A program made the translations under genes and the position numbers. Under the pieces are notes generated by a model. It was not told the DNA's origin. It did no database searches and was given only the letters and a program-made list of their open reading frames with translations. Below are positions 1 to 13,800 of a stretch of DNA of 64,000 bases, in pieces. Numbering within the stretch: position 1 is the stretch's first letter; each line of letters begins with the position of its first letter. Origin of the DNA: Porites lobata (taxonomy: Eukaryota > Cnidaria > Anthozoa > Scleractinia > Poritidae); the NCBI GenBank assembly GCA_942486035.1, contig CALNXK010000022.1, forward strand, positions 3,242,501 through 3,306,500. Reading direction: 5' to 3'.

Positions 1-450
1 TGCAAATGATCTCCTCAACCTGAAGAGACAGGGAATTAACTTAGAATTAACCCCTTGCAAATGATCTCCTCAACCTGAAGAGACAGGGAATTAACTTAGA
101 ATTAACCCCTGGCAAATGATCTCCTCAACCTGAAGAGACAGGGAATTAACTTAGAATTAACCCCTTGCAAATGATCTCCTCAACCTGAAGAGACAGGGAA
201 TTAACTTAGAATTAACCCCTTGCAAATGATCTCCTCAACCTGAAGAGACAGGGAATTAACTTAGAATTAACCCCTTGCAAATGATCTCCTCAACCTGAAG
301 AGACAGGGAATTAACTTAGAATTAACCCCTTGCAAATGATCTCCTCAACCTGAAGAGACAGGGAATTAACTTAGAATTAACCCCTGGCAAATGATCTCCT
401 GAACCTGAAGAGACAGGGAATTAACTTAGAATTAACCCCTGGCAAATGAT
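1..450. repeat. 55-bp tandem repeat (minisatellite), about 8.2 copies
   Basis: A 55-bp unit (core CCTGAAGAGACAGGGAATTA) repeats head to tail from the first base of the window, with unit starts at 1, 56, 111, 166, 221, 276, 331, 386 and a partial copy at 441. Copies are nearly identical. The variation seen is TTGCAAAT versus TGGCAAAT at the unit boundary and one CTCAACC to CTGAACC change. The array is cut by the window edge, so its true length is unknown. It lies in or beyond the 3' part of the FKBP15-like gene. There are no unique spacers, so it is not a CRISPR array. Confidence 0.97.
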
Positions 451-908
451 AAGGCCTGCGAATTTGTTTGGGTTTACACATTTCCTGAAGCATTTCTACG
501 ACAGAAAGGCCTCATGCAGGAAGCTTATCAGAAGGGAAGGCGCCTTGACGCCCAGCAAAGACAGCACAGGAATAAGTGAGTGAGTGAGTAATGAGAACGG
601 AGCAAGCCCTTGAGTTCCAAATTTCACCGTGGACACAGTTCAATTGACCCGCCATCCCCCCTTGGGGTTATTCTACTCTCACACCCCTCGGGTTACGGTG
701 AACCCCTCGAGCCATAAGAATGCCCCGTTAATACTACAGAATTTTTTTTCTGCTACGAACAAAAAGTCAGGTCATTTTCGTTTGGAGAAGCTACAAGTTA
801 CTTTCTTCACACATAGACCTCTAAATTCCACCAGCTGAAATATGCGATCATTTTACAGGAAAACAATATCAGAATAAACTGAAGAAAGCTACAGTGCAAA
901 ATACTCAC

Positions 909-1870
909 GATTTCAATTTGTCTTCACTAATGCCTTGATTCTTGTCTTCTTGGACTTCTGAAATAAAAGTTTAAAAACGTGATTGGTTTGTAAACTTTTA
1001 TTTAAGGCGGGGAATGACCTGAAGTGTTTCTATACCCTAATAAGATTTTCACTCCCCTGTTCATTCAAGCTTTTCATTACCGCAAAGACTGATCCAACTT
1101 CTAAACGCTGCAAACCTATTTACCTTGGCTTCCCTGTTCTTTCGTCACTTGCTCTTCCTTTTCTTCAGCTACTTTGTTTTTTTCCTCTTCTTCTGAAATC
1201 GCAGACGAACATATCTCCTTACTTTCGTCTGGCACTGGTTGTGCAGGGATTTCAGGGCTAGTTTTATCTACTTCAGTTGTAGAGGACTCCTTATCTGGTT
1301 CAGCAGAAAGTTCCTCGAGAGAAGGTACATCTACAAGATTCCCTGGCAAAAATTCATCCTCGGAAACATTGTCTGTATTATCAGTGTTTTGTATTTGTGG
1401 TATTTCCTCATTTGATTCATCAACCGCTAGATCAGCGTCTACTGGCTTGGTTTCTTGTTTTATCTCTTCTTCAAGTTCTTTTTCCTCTGCTTCATCCACT
1501 TTCGGTGCACTTGAGTCTTCTTCGTCGTTGTTTTCTCCACCATCTTCTTCCTCAGTGCCTTCAATTTGTGTTTTATCATTAACTACTTCGCCCACATTGT
1601 TACTTTCTTTTTCATCGTCCTCTTCTTCGTCGTCGATTTCATCCACGCCTTGTTTGACAGCTGGATATTTCTCCGTTACTTCCACTTTGTCTTCATCTTC
1701 TCCTTCGCTATGGTTCTTCCTTTCGCTTCCTAGTTTCTCATCCTCTTTATACTCCTTCTCTCCCTCCTCCTTCCCTCCTCCTCCTCCTCCTCTTCTTCTT
1801 CTTCCTCTTCTTCTTCTTCGCTCTCTTCTTTCTGCGCAGTTTCTCCACTCATAAGTTTTATGGTTACCTC
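909..1870 (-). other. FKBP15: FKBP15-like exons 30-31: acidic tail, with a frame break
   Basis: Exon 30 spans 1124-1870 and exon 31 spans 909-957. Exon 30 opens in phase with exon 29 (EVTIKLMSGETAQKEE), as expected from the human MVTLQLLNQQEQEKEE segment, then enters a Glu tract from GAA/GAG repeats at about 1770-1830. In that frame a stop falls at 1730-1732. A second frame then stays open for about 200 highly acidic residues to a good donor (CCAAG|GTAAAT) at 1123. From there it joins in phase to exon 31 (VQEDKNQGISEDKLKS). The two frames differ by one missing or two extra bases inside the repeat. Exon 31 ends at GTGAGT with no stop, so at least one more exon is expected at lower coordinates. 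Confidence 0.75.
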
Positions 1871-4800
1871 CTGCATAATGCAAACATCAAACAGCATTAT
1901 GAGTGCGATTTCCGTTAAAAACAATAATCAAGAATCTGTATAAAATCAAGCAACTTACAATAAATAATAAACACTTAATCCAGGGGAAACAGTTAATTTT
2001 GCTTTTCGAGTATTTCATTAACAATTTGAAGAAGTTTTCAGAGAGACCAGCCATTAAGTGATTTGTTTTATAACCCAAGAGGGGTGACTTCCACGCGTTC
2101 AAATTTATGAAAGTTCATCTCAGCGCGCGGTCAACATTCGCGTCGGGAGCTTGAGTAACGATGACGAAGACGACGACGGCGTAAAACTGCCTAATTTCGG
2201 GTTTTGTGGAGGACGTAAGGACAAGACAACGACTATTTTTTCTTTTCCTCGACTTCGATACAGTCTTTTAGAATTCATGTCCAGTAAAAATTGTCAACAT
2301 TTGACGAACTGAACGAGATGGAATAAGCGCGATAAAGTTGGAAGCAGGCCGAATTCACTTTTTAAGTAACGTTTTCGTAGCCGTCGCTGTCATCGCTGCT
2401 TAAGCTCACTGTTTCAGATTTTGCCCGCTCAGAGACTATTGGCGGGAAAATGTTTTATCGTTCGATTTCATGTGACCATGAAGTAACCAATGATAACGCA
2501 CGCTTTTCGGGTAACATTTCAGCTGTACAACAATGAGAGATGGTCAGTGAATAAATTAGGAGGAAGTTATCTTTGTAACATCACAAGCTAGAAAAAAGAA
2601 AGTCCGCTGACGGGATTATCGAAACAAAAGCATTTCAAAATATCGCTGGGGCTGGTGAACTGGCAGCACGCTGAGGGACCAAGCCACTTTACTCATTTTG
2701 CCCTTTCACAGTGCTTTAATCTGACCATAAAACATCCCGCTCAATAAGAACGAAAAGAAATGATCTTCACTGATAAATGATCTTGGTGAATTACCATGAC
2801 CAAAACCACGAAATAACTTTTCTTATGGCTTGCGAGCAAGTTCTTGATTCGAGGGATGTGGGCGGGAGTTTTATCCCCAGCCCAGTCCCCAAAAATCAAG
2901 GGCTTAACATATACAATTGAAGTCTTCAGTCTCCAGGTCAGATAAACTTGTTATCAAACTAAAGAAATGCAAGCTAGTAGCATACCTTGATAGTTTTCAG
3001 TACAACTGCCATTATATCCGAGCCCGTGTAACTTTCATCTGCCTCAAATTCGTTCCTTAGCATGTAGAACACTGTATTCATTATACGCTTCACCTGAGGA
3101 ATTAACACAATCGTTAATCTTTCGCACTAGAAATCCCCAAACAATGTTCTGTTAGCTTTAGATCCCATCGGCCTAAAACCCCTTGGACATCTTATGAAGT
3201 TCACCCGACGTAGTATTCCTTATCGCCTCCACTCTAAGTCTATACATCTATAATACAAGGGAAACCGAACCGATAAGGAAAATCCTACGTTGTGTAAACT
3301 TCATAAGGCATCCAAGGGGTTTCAGGCAGATGGGATCTACCGCTAACCGAATCTTTTAACCACTTGTGAGTTTTTCAAACTTGTACAACAACACTGCGTG
3401 GCACAACTCAGCCTCTCACGACCCCGAGTTTTCCAGTAAGCAAACGCGAAGGCGATGCTAGCAGGTAAGTTAGACAAAAAGTTTCAATTTTCTTGCTGTT
3501 CTTCTGTTCACAAGCGAGCTTTCCTGACAAACGAGACGGCGCAATGTTCTCTCAAAGAACACCAAATTATCGTCACAAATTCATTGCTTGGAATATATCT
3601 CCACGTAAGATAAGAAAAATTACAGCCACTCTAAAGTTATTAAAAAGAGCTTGAGTCTTTATCAAACGATGTTCTACTTGACGTCACTATCGTGGTTCCT
3701 TAAAGGGACTATGTCTTACGAGTGTTTTCTTTTTAAAAAGCTAACAAATGTCTTCGAATCAACTGAATTCCAAAAATAATGACCCGGTTTTGTTATATAA
3801 GACTATATTTAGAGATTGAAACGGTTTCCTGTCGTCTTTAGGCCAGGGATGATAAGAATGGAAATGGATTAAAACTTGAAAAAGTTGGTGTTAATGTTAT
3901 GCCTGCAAAGATCACCAGAAACATTATTATGCTTAGTGCTCCTTGATGAAATTTGTATCATATCTTCTTCATAACTCTACCGGCGCATTTTATGTATGGG
4001 TAAGGACACAAAGTAATGACTTCACAACAGAATTGACATAAAACAGCAATATACCTTCAAACTGAGAACTGTCCAAAGAAAAACCACTTGGGACTCCCTC
4101 GCATGGATTTGACCGCACTTGGTACCGGTAACGTTGACTGGTGAGAGTTTTTAATTGGTTTAAGGTGGCTGAACACAGTTTTGGCAGTTTGTGAGTCTAT
4201 GTCATTTGCCAAATCATGGCAAGAGAAAGGTTGCAGCTCACAAGCTGAAACTTGGCAGGTGGAAAATATACTAATGAAAGATTTTGATTGACAGGTAAAA
4301 TTTGACGTTTTCGTAGTTTCCATGGCAACATGAACGATTGAATACAACCTTAAAATTTCACTTTTGTTCAGTTTACATAAAATCCGCTCATTAGATTTTC
4401 CTATAATCTTGCACACAGCTTACTGTAACTAATCATTACCATTTGAAACTTATTTGATCAAATTTTAACAGACGAACTTTTAGATAATCAATAATATAAT
4501 TGCATCGTAATTATTAAATGTGTCACGAAATTCGTCTGTTCAACCTCCATTTTAAAGATTTCATTATCGAAAATACGATAAAAGTAAAAATTCTGCCAAA
4601 TATCACAAAATTTTAATGAGTAGATTTTGAGAAATCGTCTTCTGTGTACCATTGCTTTTTCGCCGCCATGTTTGTTTGTCTAATTAAAAACACGCGCGGT
4701 CACGCGAGTTACCGCTGACTGCCCGCAAAACTGTGTTCAGCCACCTTAAGGGACTGTTTTTGAGCGCTATGATCGAGCAAAACGTTTTCTGGTCGCCAGT

Positions 4801-7800
4801 TGAAAATATGTCTAAAAAGTGAAACCTGGACACGCTCTCTATTAAAGAGCCCCTTTTAAGACTTGCCTGAAATTTCTGATACGTAGAATATTTAAAGAGC
4901 GTTTCTTTTAGCGCTAGTTTACACAAAAGGCGCAGGGATGAGCGCAAGCACATGTGCAGGCGAACAGAAATTGGATGATAATTAGTGCGTTTGGCTACGA
5001 CAATATCCCAGACAGAGCCTTTGGACAGTCTCTGTTGAGGGAGATAAGGTGAGGAGAAGGTGACAAAGCGCAAGCTATCCCAAAGAGGCATTCATGAAAT
5101 ATCTACGTCTGCTTCTGTTGTAAGTGCAGTCTAGTCCAAAAGTAAACAAACCCCAGACTTACTTCATCAGTCACGTTGACAGGGGCTTGTTGCTTATCGC
5201 CGCCCGCCTGTTCTTTCCCTTCCTTCAAACCTTTAGCGTAAGATTCTGACAGAGCGGATTCGCGCTCCTAAGGGAAAAAATGTAAAACGTCGAGCACAGC
5301 AAATTAAATTTTCCCTACGTACCATGAAACACCAATTGAAATACTCAGAGTAAGGTTACAACAAAATGTAGGGATTGCGTGGGTGAAAAAAAAACTAACG
5401 CAGATGCAGCAAAAACAAACCAACTAAGCAGTAAAAATTCATACGCAAGTTATTTGAAAAACCGACCTCCTTGCTTTCTCTTCTCTACGAATTCTGATCA
5501 CACACAGTTCATGGATTTCAAATAGTCTCAACTTAGTGTTACTTGAAATAATTGCATCCACAGTCAAAGTTAGGGCCTGTTTACAGGGAGGTGGGGGGCC
5601 CCATGTAGGTGAGGTAACCCACTTAGGTGGGGTATCCCGTCTGTACATATAATCTCCCATTTTAATTTGATCCAATTTACATGATAGGTGGGGTAACCCG
5701 TCGCATGCTACCTAACCTATCTGGGGTCCCCCAGCTCCATGTAAACAGGCCCTTAGGATCTTTTTAGCAAGATGTTTCATCAATTTAGGTTTAGGGGAAA
5801 CTGCCCACCTACCCCTCCACCGAGCCAACATTAACACTTACTTCCCACTTGGGGCAAAACGTTGGCTTAGGGGAGGAGTAGGTGGGCAGTTTCCCTGAAA
5901 CCTAAATTGATTCGATCTTTTTCCAGTTATTGGTCCAAAAACAAAGGAAACGCCGGATTTTTGTCACAGTACCTCCTCAGCTGATGCAAGTTGTTCCTCA
6001 TATTGTTCTTTCATTTTCAGTGTTCTGGAGCGCACATCTTGATACTGTTGATATCAAACAGAAGACAATGGAGAACCTAAGTTACATGTGGGTCCAATCA
6101 AAAATAAAGCAGTTACTTTGGCCAATCCATGAATCAATCACAAGTCAAAGAAAAAAATCTTGCTGGCCCCTTCTTCACAACAGAAGAAGGAGTGTAAACC
6201 AAAATCAATCATGTTTCTGCAAATTAATCTACAAGCGCACGCTAGTTGTTTTTACTCATTTCAAAATGTTTCCAACGTCGTGCTTATAGCTTTGCTCCCG
6301 CCTTTAAAAAAATTTACATCTTCCTCATCAGTTTCAGTGTATGAAGAAATGTTTGTTCTAGCGGAAATTCACTGTATGGGGGTTGTCATCCGTCGAGTGG
6401 TATTTTTGTCACTCCTTGCCATGTTTTTGAAGCAGTAAAGCGGTTATTTCCAATTCGTCTTCTCAAAGAGTCTGAAATCTTCCGCTATTTTTTCCAACTC
6501 TGCACTGCCAAAAACCGATGAGCCACCGCGTCGTCTGTCCCTTTTTCTATCAATATCAGTACACTTGACGTCAATTATGTTGATATCAGCAGATATCACT
6601 TACATTTGGTCACCACTAGCTGATTATGAAGAATTAGCCACAGGGATTTACGTCGATCATAAACTGAGGAATACTTTGAATGAATAATAAAAGCCAGAAA
6701 GTTCGCGTTGTTTAATAGGTGAGAAAAAAAATAATATTCTAACCTTAGCCTGAAGTGCATCTAGCTCCCGTTTTGAGGATTTTAGTTCTTCCAACTCAGT
6801 ATCTTTATTACCTTGCAAAGATTGTAGCTGTGTATACTGTTGAACAAAAACAAAGCAAGATAAAAACTGAATGCTTTGAACCCAGGAGTCATCTCATAAG
6901 TAGGTGGAATATGATCGTCCGGGAGAGTGTAGTCCAGTTAAAGATGACTACCGCACACATTGTCGAAACGCCAGTCACTGTCAACAACAGTTCTATTCAG
7001 GACAACACTCACCGGAATAATCATATTCCACCTACTTATGAAGACAAAAAATATTGCCTCATGATAATATGACCCTCATGGTATCATTGTTTTGTTGTAT
7101 CCCTTGGAAGACCATGTTCTCTTTCTAATATCCCGTAAGCACCACTTCGAAATGAAGTTCCACTCCCCGATGTAGTTTAAGCCCCGCCTATTAACTGCTG
7201 GTGTTTCGCCAAAAAAAACTAACCTTTTCTTGTATTCCTTCAAGATCTTCTATTTTTTCTTGGAGGTCTTTAATCTTTTCATCTTTGGCGTCTTCACTCG
7301 CCTTTGCTGTAGAATACTATCGCGGAAGTAAGAAGGAATTACAGATCAAGGGATGTCGATTTCAAAATAGTTTAGTTTAGTTAGATCAACAGGTTGGGTA
7401 CCAGACTTTGAAGCGGTAGGCCCGGATTCGATTTCCGGCCGGACCAACGCTCAGGGTGTTGAAATAAGTGGGAAGAATGTGCTGTCTTCGCGCTGACATC
7501 TGCAAATGCTGGTTAGACATTTTAGTCTTCTCGAATTGAGATGAAAAAACCGCACCCTGGTCTCACAGCACTTTCAGTGATCTGATTCTCGAGTGACGTG
7601 AAAAAACCCACAATGCTTTGCAAAAAGAGTAGAGGACATAGACACTGGTGGTGTGGTCCATCACTCATAAGTTGGGTGTGTAAAGAAGGGGTTGGAATCA
7701 ACTGGGAGGCAAAGCCTGTTTCGTCCCTCACCAAAAACCAAATAAAATCAAATCATGTTCCATTTGGCAAAAGGTATGTGAATACTGGTAACACGTTTTT

Positions 7801-10800
7801 AACATGGCTTAATTAATAATTTCTTGTACCAAAAGTGCAATGCTAACCTTCCCTTGAAGCTCTGCAAGTTTCATGTTTGCCTCTTCTTTTTCATCTGTAA
7901 CCTCCTGGAATCTTCTTTTCCATTTCTCCTCCGCTTGGGCAACCATTTTATCTGCCTTCTCTGTCCATCTTTTCTCAAGTTCCGATTCAGCTTGGGCCAC
8001 CTACATATCAGTCAACAAAGGTGTTTTAGCCCTTTTTCCGCCTTCCCTCCAGGATCCCAGACGTCTTGAGTTAGTGTTAATAAAAGCGATCATTTTCTCA
8101 TAATCTCTCACAAAAAAAGGGTCGTTCAACGCTTGTAAGCTCCTCCAATTCGCTAACACTTGTTTAAAGTAAAGCTCGCACCTTTGCATTTTCTTCACAA
8201 TAGAATACCTCAAGAGTAACGTTCCTTTCGATGAATAGCTTAAGGCCACTTGTAATTCAAGTACAGCGTAATTTGATATGGTAGCAGTCACTGGAGACAG
8301 CGCTGAGGACTGGGATATTAACCTCAAAGACAGAGAGCCTTTCACATCAACAGACACAGGCCTGTGTTAACTGGCCTCAAGTGATCCTTGAATGAGTGAT
8401 GCGCTACTCTTAAGGAAGGTTTCACCCGCCCTCAGACTTAATTCTGACTTGAGTGTGGGAGAGGTTTTGTAAACTAAACGTATGTCGGGGGCTTGAGGGG
8501 GGACGGGAGGTGGGCAGGTTGGTTGATTTCTTTCCTATTCCAGTCTTTGAGTCTCTATCCATAAGAAAGAAATCTATCCTCAGTGAGATAGTCTTGAGGA
8601 AGGTGTCGCCTGTTCCCCCGCCTCCCCCGTCTCCACTACTGGCTTCTGCATCTTTACTTGAATGTGTGAGAGGTTTTTAAACCAACAGCATATTAGCTGA
8701 GGCTAAAATTTTCTGAGGAAAAATCTTCCCCGGTTGGAAAGGAATCTCAACCACTAAGCTTGAAATGAAGCCAAATTCTCCAGGCAATACATTTCCTTTA
8801 GTATTACAAGTGAACTTGCTTCAAGATCAAAACCTTTTGTCTCTCGAGATAATTTCCTTTCTTCACAGAAACTTTATCTTTGAAAAGCAGTGAGTAAATT
8901 TTAAGTTCGCCGATTGCCAACGGGGTTACTTTAAACTACCACTCTACAAATTGGCAATGTAGATTTTGTTTCTTACCTGTTGGGCTGTCACTGTTCCGCT
9001 GCTTTTTTGCTCTTTTCTGTGTTTTTCTTTTAAGAAAATAATCTCCTCCTGTTAAAGAAACACGAGGAAATCGTTTCAACAAAAGCAGGCAATTATAAAC
9101 TGGAAGGAAAAAATGAAGAATATCAAGCCATTACAAGGCTGTGCTCTAAGGAAAATTGAAGGGAGCCCAGTCCTCTGAATCTGTAAAATCTAGGGTGCCC
9201 AGCATATGATTTGTATGAAAAATCTGTGATTTTCTAGTCGCCCGAGGGCAAAAGTACAAAGTGTATGCACAATTTTGCTTCAGTTTCAATATTGCATAGG
9301 GTGGGGGAAGGGGAACTGAAAGGCATTTGTAAAAAGATACACTGCTTTATCAGGGACTGAAGGCTCTGGTCTAGGGGAGCACATAAAAGCTGCCCATACA
9401 AGCAATTACATGTGCATTTATTGCTTCATTTTATCAGCTGGATAGTTGGTCAGATTTTTCAATAAGAACTTGCGCGAATCATGGTATAGGCTTGATAATG
9501 CATGATGGTGAGGTTTCAACAAGCGACTTTAAAAACGTCCAGGAAGAGGTTAGTTTCTAAGGGAACAATGGTGTTGCGACAGTTAGGGAATGAAATACAG
9601 AGAACTGGTCCTATTACCTGAGTTGACATGAAAACCAAATGTATGACTTAAAACATGACTGTGAATGTATATATACCGGTAGTTTCACACTTCACCTTGA
9701 AATAAGGCAGCGGAAATGAAAGAGAACGTTAAGTCTTATCGATTGAAAATATTATGAACATCTTTAGAAACCACATCCACTCACCTCTTGCTGAGACCGT
9801 AGCTCCTCAAGTTCCTCTTCAAACTTTTTCTTGTCCGCTGCGTGTTTTTTTTTCCGCTCTCCCAGAGTCTGCTCAACAACAACATTAATTAATACATACA
9901 CTAAAAATGATTTTCTTTCGTGCACGCTCTAGAAAACAACTAAATGTCCATGCACTTTACTTGTTTATTATCAAGTCGATATTGATAGATACTATTCATA
10001 ACAGCCCGAAACAGGAAAATCCTTTGTTACGTGAATATAATATGAACAATGATCTAAACCTTTGAGGTTGATATTTCTCTTTGCCCTGATGTTTTCTACT
10101 TCCCTCTCAGAGAGTGAGCTCTTTGTTCCACAGAACATCTGAATGACTATTTGTATGTCAATACAATGAAAGGAATTACTCTAATGTCGGACCTGTTCCA
10201 TTTTCTCACCTTTTCTAAACTCTCCTTTTCGTGTTTCAGATCGTTGAGTTCCTCTTCGATGTGGTCAACTTTGCTTTCTAGTCTTTTCTTTGCTTGCTTT
10301 TCTTCCTTAAGAGTTTTCTTCAGTTTCTCAGTTTCCTCAGTACTTTCTACAATTAAACGAGATAGAGGAATTTCAGTTACAAATCACTTACATGACGGTA
10401 GACCAATTCGACTGGCCGGTACATACAAATTTCACAATCAAACAAGCTATCCAAACCTGAGGAATACTGAAGAGTTTTCCACTATCCTGTTACAGTTGAT
10501 GTTTCCTCAGAAACACCACCAACTGTTTCATCTTAATAAATTGGTATAATCATATAAACGATTGTTGCTACTGCAATCTCTAACTGTCATCACTGTTTCT
10601 CGTTAGGATACCTCACACACATGCAATTCCCTGACTGGTTTCAGCATCATCAGTTTTGTTTAGCTTTACTGAAGAGAAATTACTTGAGCCACGTCACAAG
10701 GATTTGCATTAATGTAACTAATGGACAAACCGGGAGGGGGTGAAGAAGGAATGCATGTGGCTAAGATCCGGAAATACAGACCCAACTTTTTTAGAGATTA

Positions 10801-13800
10801 CCTCAATATCAGGGAACAGAAAAGTGATTTACAATGCTCAGAAATGATCTTTCCTTGCAAGTAAATAAATTTGCTTTGACAATCTGATGTTGACATTTAA
10901 CAACTAAAACACCAGAGCCTCGCCGCTTCACCCTGAAGCTAACTAACCTGTGTGTGAGTCTTTAGTGTGAGTCAGTTCGTTTTTGTACTTGTCTGATTCT
11001 GCTGTCACTTTGCTGAGCTGGCTGCTAAGCTCTGCTTCTCTCTGGCGAAGAGATGCGACTTCATTCTGAAGTGATGCTAAGTGCGTCTTAGCTGTTGTCA
11101 GTTCACCACTCATTGAGATCTTCAAAGGAAATCACGTACCCATTAAAGTGTGAAGATTATGCGAAAAGCCAACTTCGTAAAGTCACGACAAGTGAAACCA
11201 TATAGTTTGCTAAAAAAAATCGCAGCATGTGCTTATTCCTAAATACAACATCATTGTTATTGGTTGCTAAAAAGATCAGTTCACAGACTTTCCTCAATTT
11301 TCCTGATAAAAATATAATTTTCCCGACCAAATAAATACAAAATGCAAGATACAGTAGCGGCCTCTTGTCTTACCAAGTGTAAATTGCAGCCGTTGTTTCC
11401 CTTTTCCCTGTCCTCGTTTATGAATCAATTGAGTCTTAAAAGGAGATAGTTTCCCTAATTTTTTATTAACGAAAGACACCTTGAGATCACAGTGAACTGG
11501 AATGGTATTAAATCAGTGGTTATTATTTTGTTTTGTACCTTTTCTTGCTCTAACGACAACACTCGGGCTTGCGATTGCGCTGTGTTGACTTGAAGCGAGT
11601 CACTTCTCTGTTCCAACATCGTGTTGCTTTGTTCCACAAATCTGAAAAACAATCATCATCATCACCTTCACCACCACCACCACCAATCATTATCAATAGG
11701 GAGCTTTAGCATCGACGCCGGCAACGACAGCGAAAACGTCAGTTTTAAAATGAATTCCCGTTTTTTCAATTTTTGTAGCGTTTATTCCAATTTGCTGAAA
11801 ATGGCAAGTGTAGACGAATTTCCCTAGAGTTGATTTCTTGAGGACCGAACTCAAGTTGAGAGAGCGAAAAGGAGATTCGTCGTCGCTTGTTTACGTCCTC
11901 CATAAAACTTGCAATTAGGCATTTTCACGTCGTAGTCGTGCAAGGACGGTAAAGAAATGTGCAAAAAAGCGTAATGCACGTGCAAAGTTGTTGTTTTGCG
12001 TAATAACCCTATTACTTTTTTGACGTCCTCGTTGCCGTCGCCGTCGTCGTTGCTAAAGCTCCCTAATATCAATACCATGACTGCCATCCACATCGTCAAT
12101 AGTCTTACGGTGGTCAGCACCTCAGTTTTGCAGTTGCTTATGATCAGCTGATTTATGAAAGGAAAACAAAACTATTAGGTCTACTAAGCACGATACTCCG
12201 TTGCAGTTAGATACCTCTGACTTTTTTGCAGTAACTCTGAAATCTTGTCGTTTAGCATCTCAATCTTCCTCGTTTTCTCAGCACTTTCAGCTTTGAATTT
12301 CTCGTTTTCCTATTAATAAGGCATTAGAAATACAAGCATTAACAAAATGACTTTTTACGCTGAACAGTAATGGACTGATGTTTGGAAACCATTCTTCTTA
12401 ATGAACCGAATTGTTCGTGAACCTAAACTCTTAAGTGTAAGAGTATTGCATGCACGAATACCACACCTTTCCACCTGCGGAGGAAATGTTATGGTGACGG
12501 CATTTAAATGAGAGCTCGAAAACGTAGGAGAACTTTCACTGATATTAAATGTCATGGCGACTTCGTCTTTCATGACACTCCTTCAAACCGGCTTACAAAG
12601 GACTTAAATTAGGGCGGATTAAAAAGTTTCTCGATGCGACTGACAAAAAACTCTCCCCTAAATCTGTCTATACCATTCTTCTACGGCTAACCTGTAATAA
12701 AAGGTCCAAAACTTAAAGGCATTTGCTAAATGTTTAGGATTTTGAGCTCTTTCTGAGCTCTTTCTGAGCTCTTTCGGGAGTCAAATGGTTAATGGATACA
12801 AATACTCTGACTTAACCCTTTAAGCCCCGGTATCAACATCGACATGCTCCAAACTTATCTCTATACATTTCCTTAATAAATGAGTTGAGAGAGTTTGATA
12901 AAAGATCAAAGCATTTTCTCTTAGGTGATCATTTAGTTAATTCTCATAACCTCATCTCATGACAATGTATGGATATCGTTAGGAGAAAATTGATGTTGGT
13001 CACTATTGGGACTTAAAGGGTGAATCATTTCTGTCTATCCCTGATCTACGCTCCCGCTCAGTTTATATAAAGCCATGAAATCGTATCTTTGTACTATCAG
13101 TGGTTGTCTCGGCGATCTTATACATTACCTGCGCTATTCTGGTGACATTGTGAACTAAAACAGAAGCCTCTAATGCAGCTTGTGGATTACCAAAAGCACC
13201 AATTCCTATCTGACCAGCTGGAGCTAGGGGTCCAGCTAACTGAGATGAACTTTGGAAATGACGTTCAACCTGTAAAGATATTTATAATATAACGCTGAGA
13301 AAGATGCCACATTCGAGTTCACGAAAAGGATTCGAACCTACCGTAACGTCTGACAAGTCTCACCACAGTCAATCGACTTTTTACTTGCCTCCTGTGATCC
13401 TCTATTTCCCTATACTAAGGGTAACGCACAGCGGGGTGTATGGCGGGTTATTTGCAGGAATTTTTACTTTAGAGCTAATTCTCTGTTCTACAGTTCTACC
13501 AATATCTGACAAAAAACAGGGGCTCATTAGATTGACAATTTTATTCCTATTTGTGGTGGGGTGCAGGGTTTCACTGTGACAGGATTCTCAGAATTTATCG
13601 CTTCTTTCATTAGCTATTACAAGGTTGCGCAGAGAACTGAGTCAAAAATCATCCCTCAAAACAGTCCCACAGTGCAATTCGAAAAATACTGGCCCAGTCC
13701 CAAGCGAGGCCTCAAAATGGCCAAAGATTCCAGGTGATACTCAACAGCAGCAAAGCTGGAAGAACCCAAAACTCTCAAAGCTAGAGAGGGGTCAAACTTT

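Larger units (their letters stand above)
2986..13269 (-). other. FKBP15: FKBP15-like exons 17-29: coiled-coil region
   Basis: Thirteen short exons: 13129-13269, 12215-12309, 11539-11641, 10948-11119, 10210-10346, 9785-9868, 8977-9048, 7848-8000, 7224-7301, 6744-6827, 5973-6044, 5163-5267 and 2986-3093. They encode about 420 residues, mostly Glu/Lys/Gln/Leu heptads with no prolines after the first exon. Family blocks include ENEKFK with ISELLQKSQRFVEQSNTML, EKESLEK with LGERKKKHAA, and VKRIMNTVFYMLRNEFEADES in the last exon. That last block closely matches the conserved VKKIMN-VFQSLR-EFELEES segment that closes the coiled coil in vertebrates. Confidence 0.88.

Noticed and set aside
1..450. CRISPR-like array of regular repeats
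   Set aside because: Repeats are contiguous without variable spacers and the DNA is animal; it is a minisatellite.
1174..1854. 226-residue Ser-rich ORF on the plus strand
   Set aside because: It is the antisense of the acidic FKBP15 tail exon; poly-Ser arises from TCC/TCT complementing GAG/GAA codons.
1124..1870. Alternative acceptors inside the tail exon (exon ends at 1820 or 1847) to explain the frame shift
   Set aside because: They would give the right phase, but neither has a pyrimidine tract and both would remove the conserved EVTIKL segment; an indel in the repeat is simpler.
4684..5091. 135-residue minus-strand ORF
   Set aside because: It begins in intronic sequence and runs into the TTAA element; no domain and no splice support.
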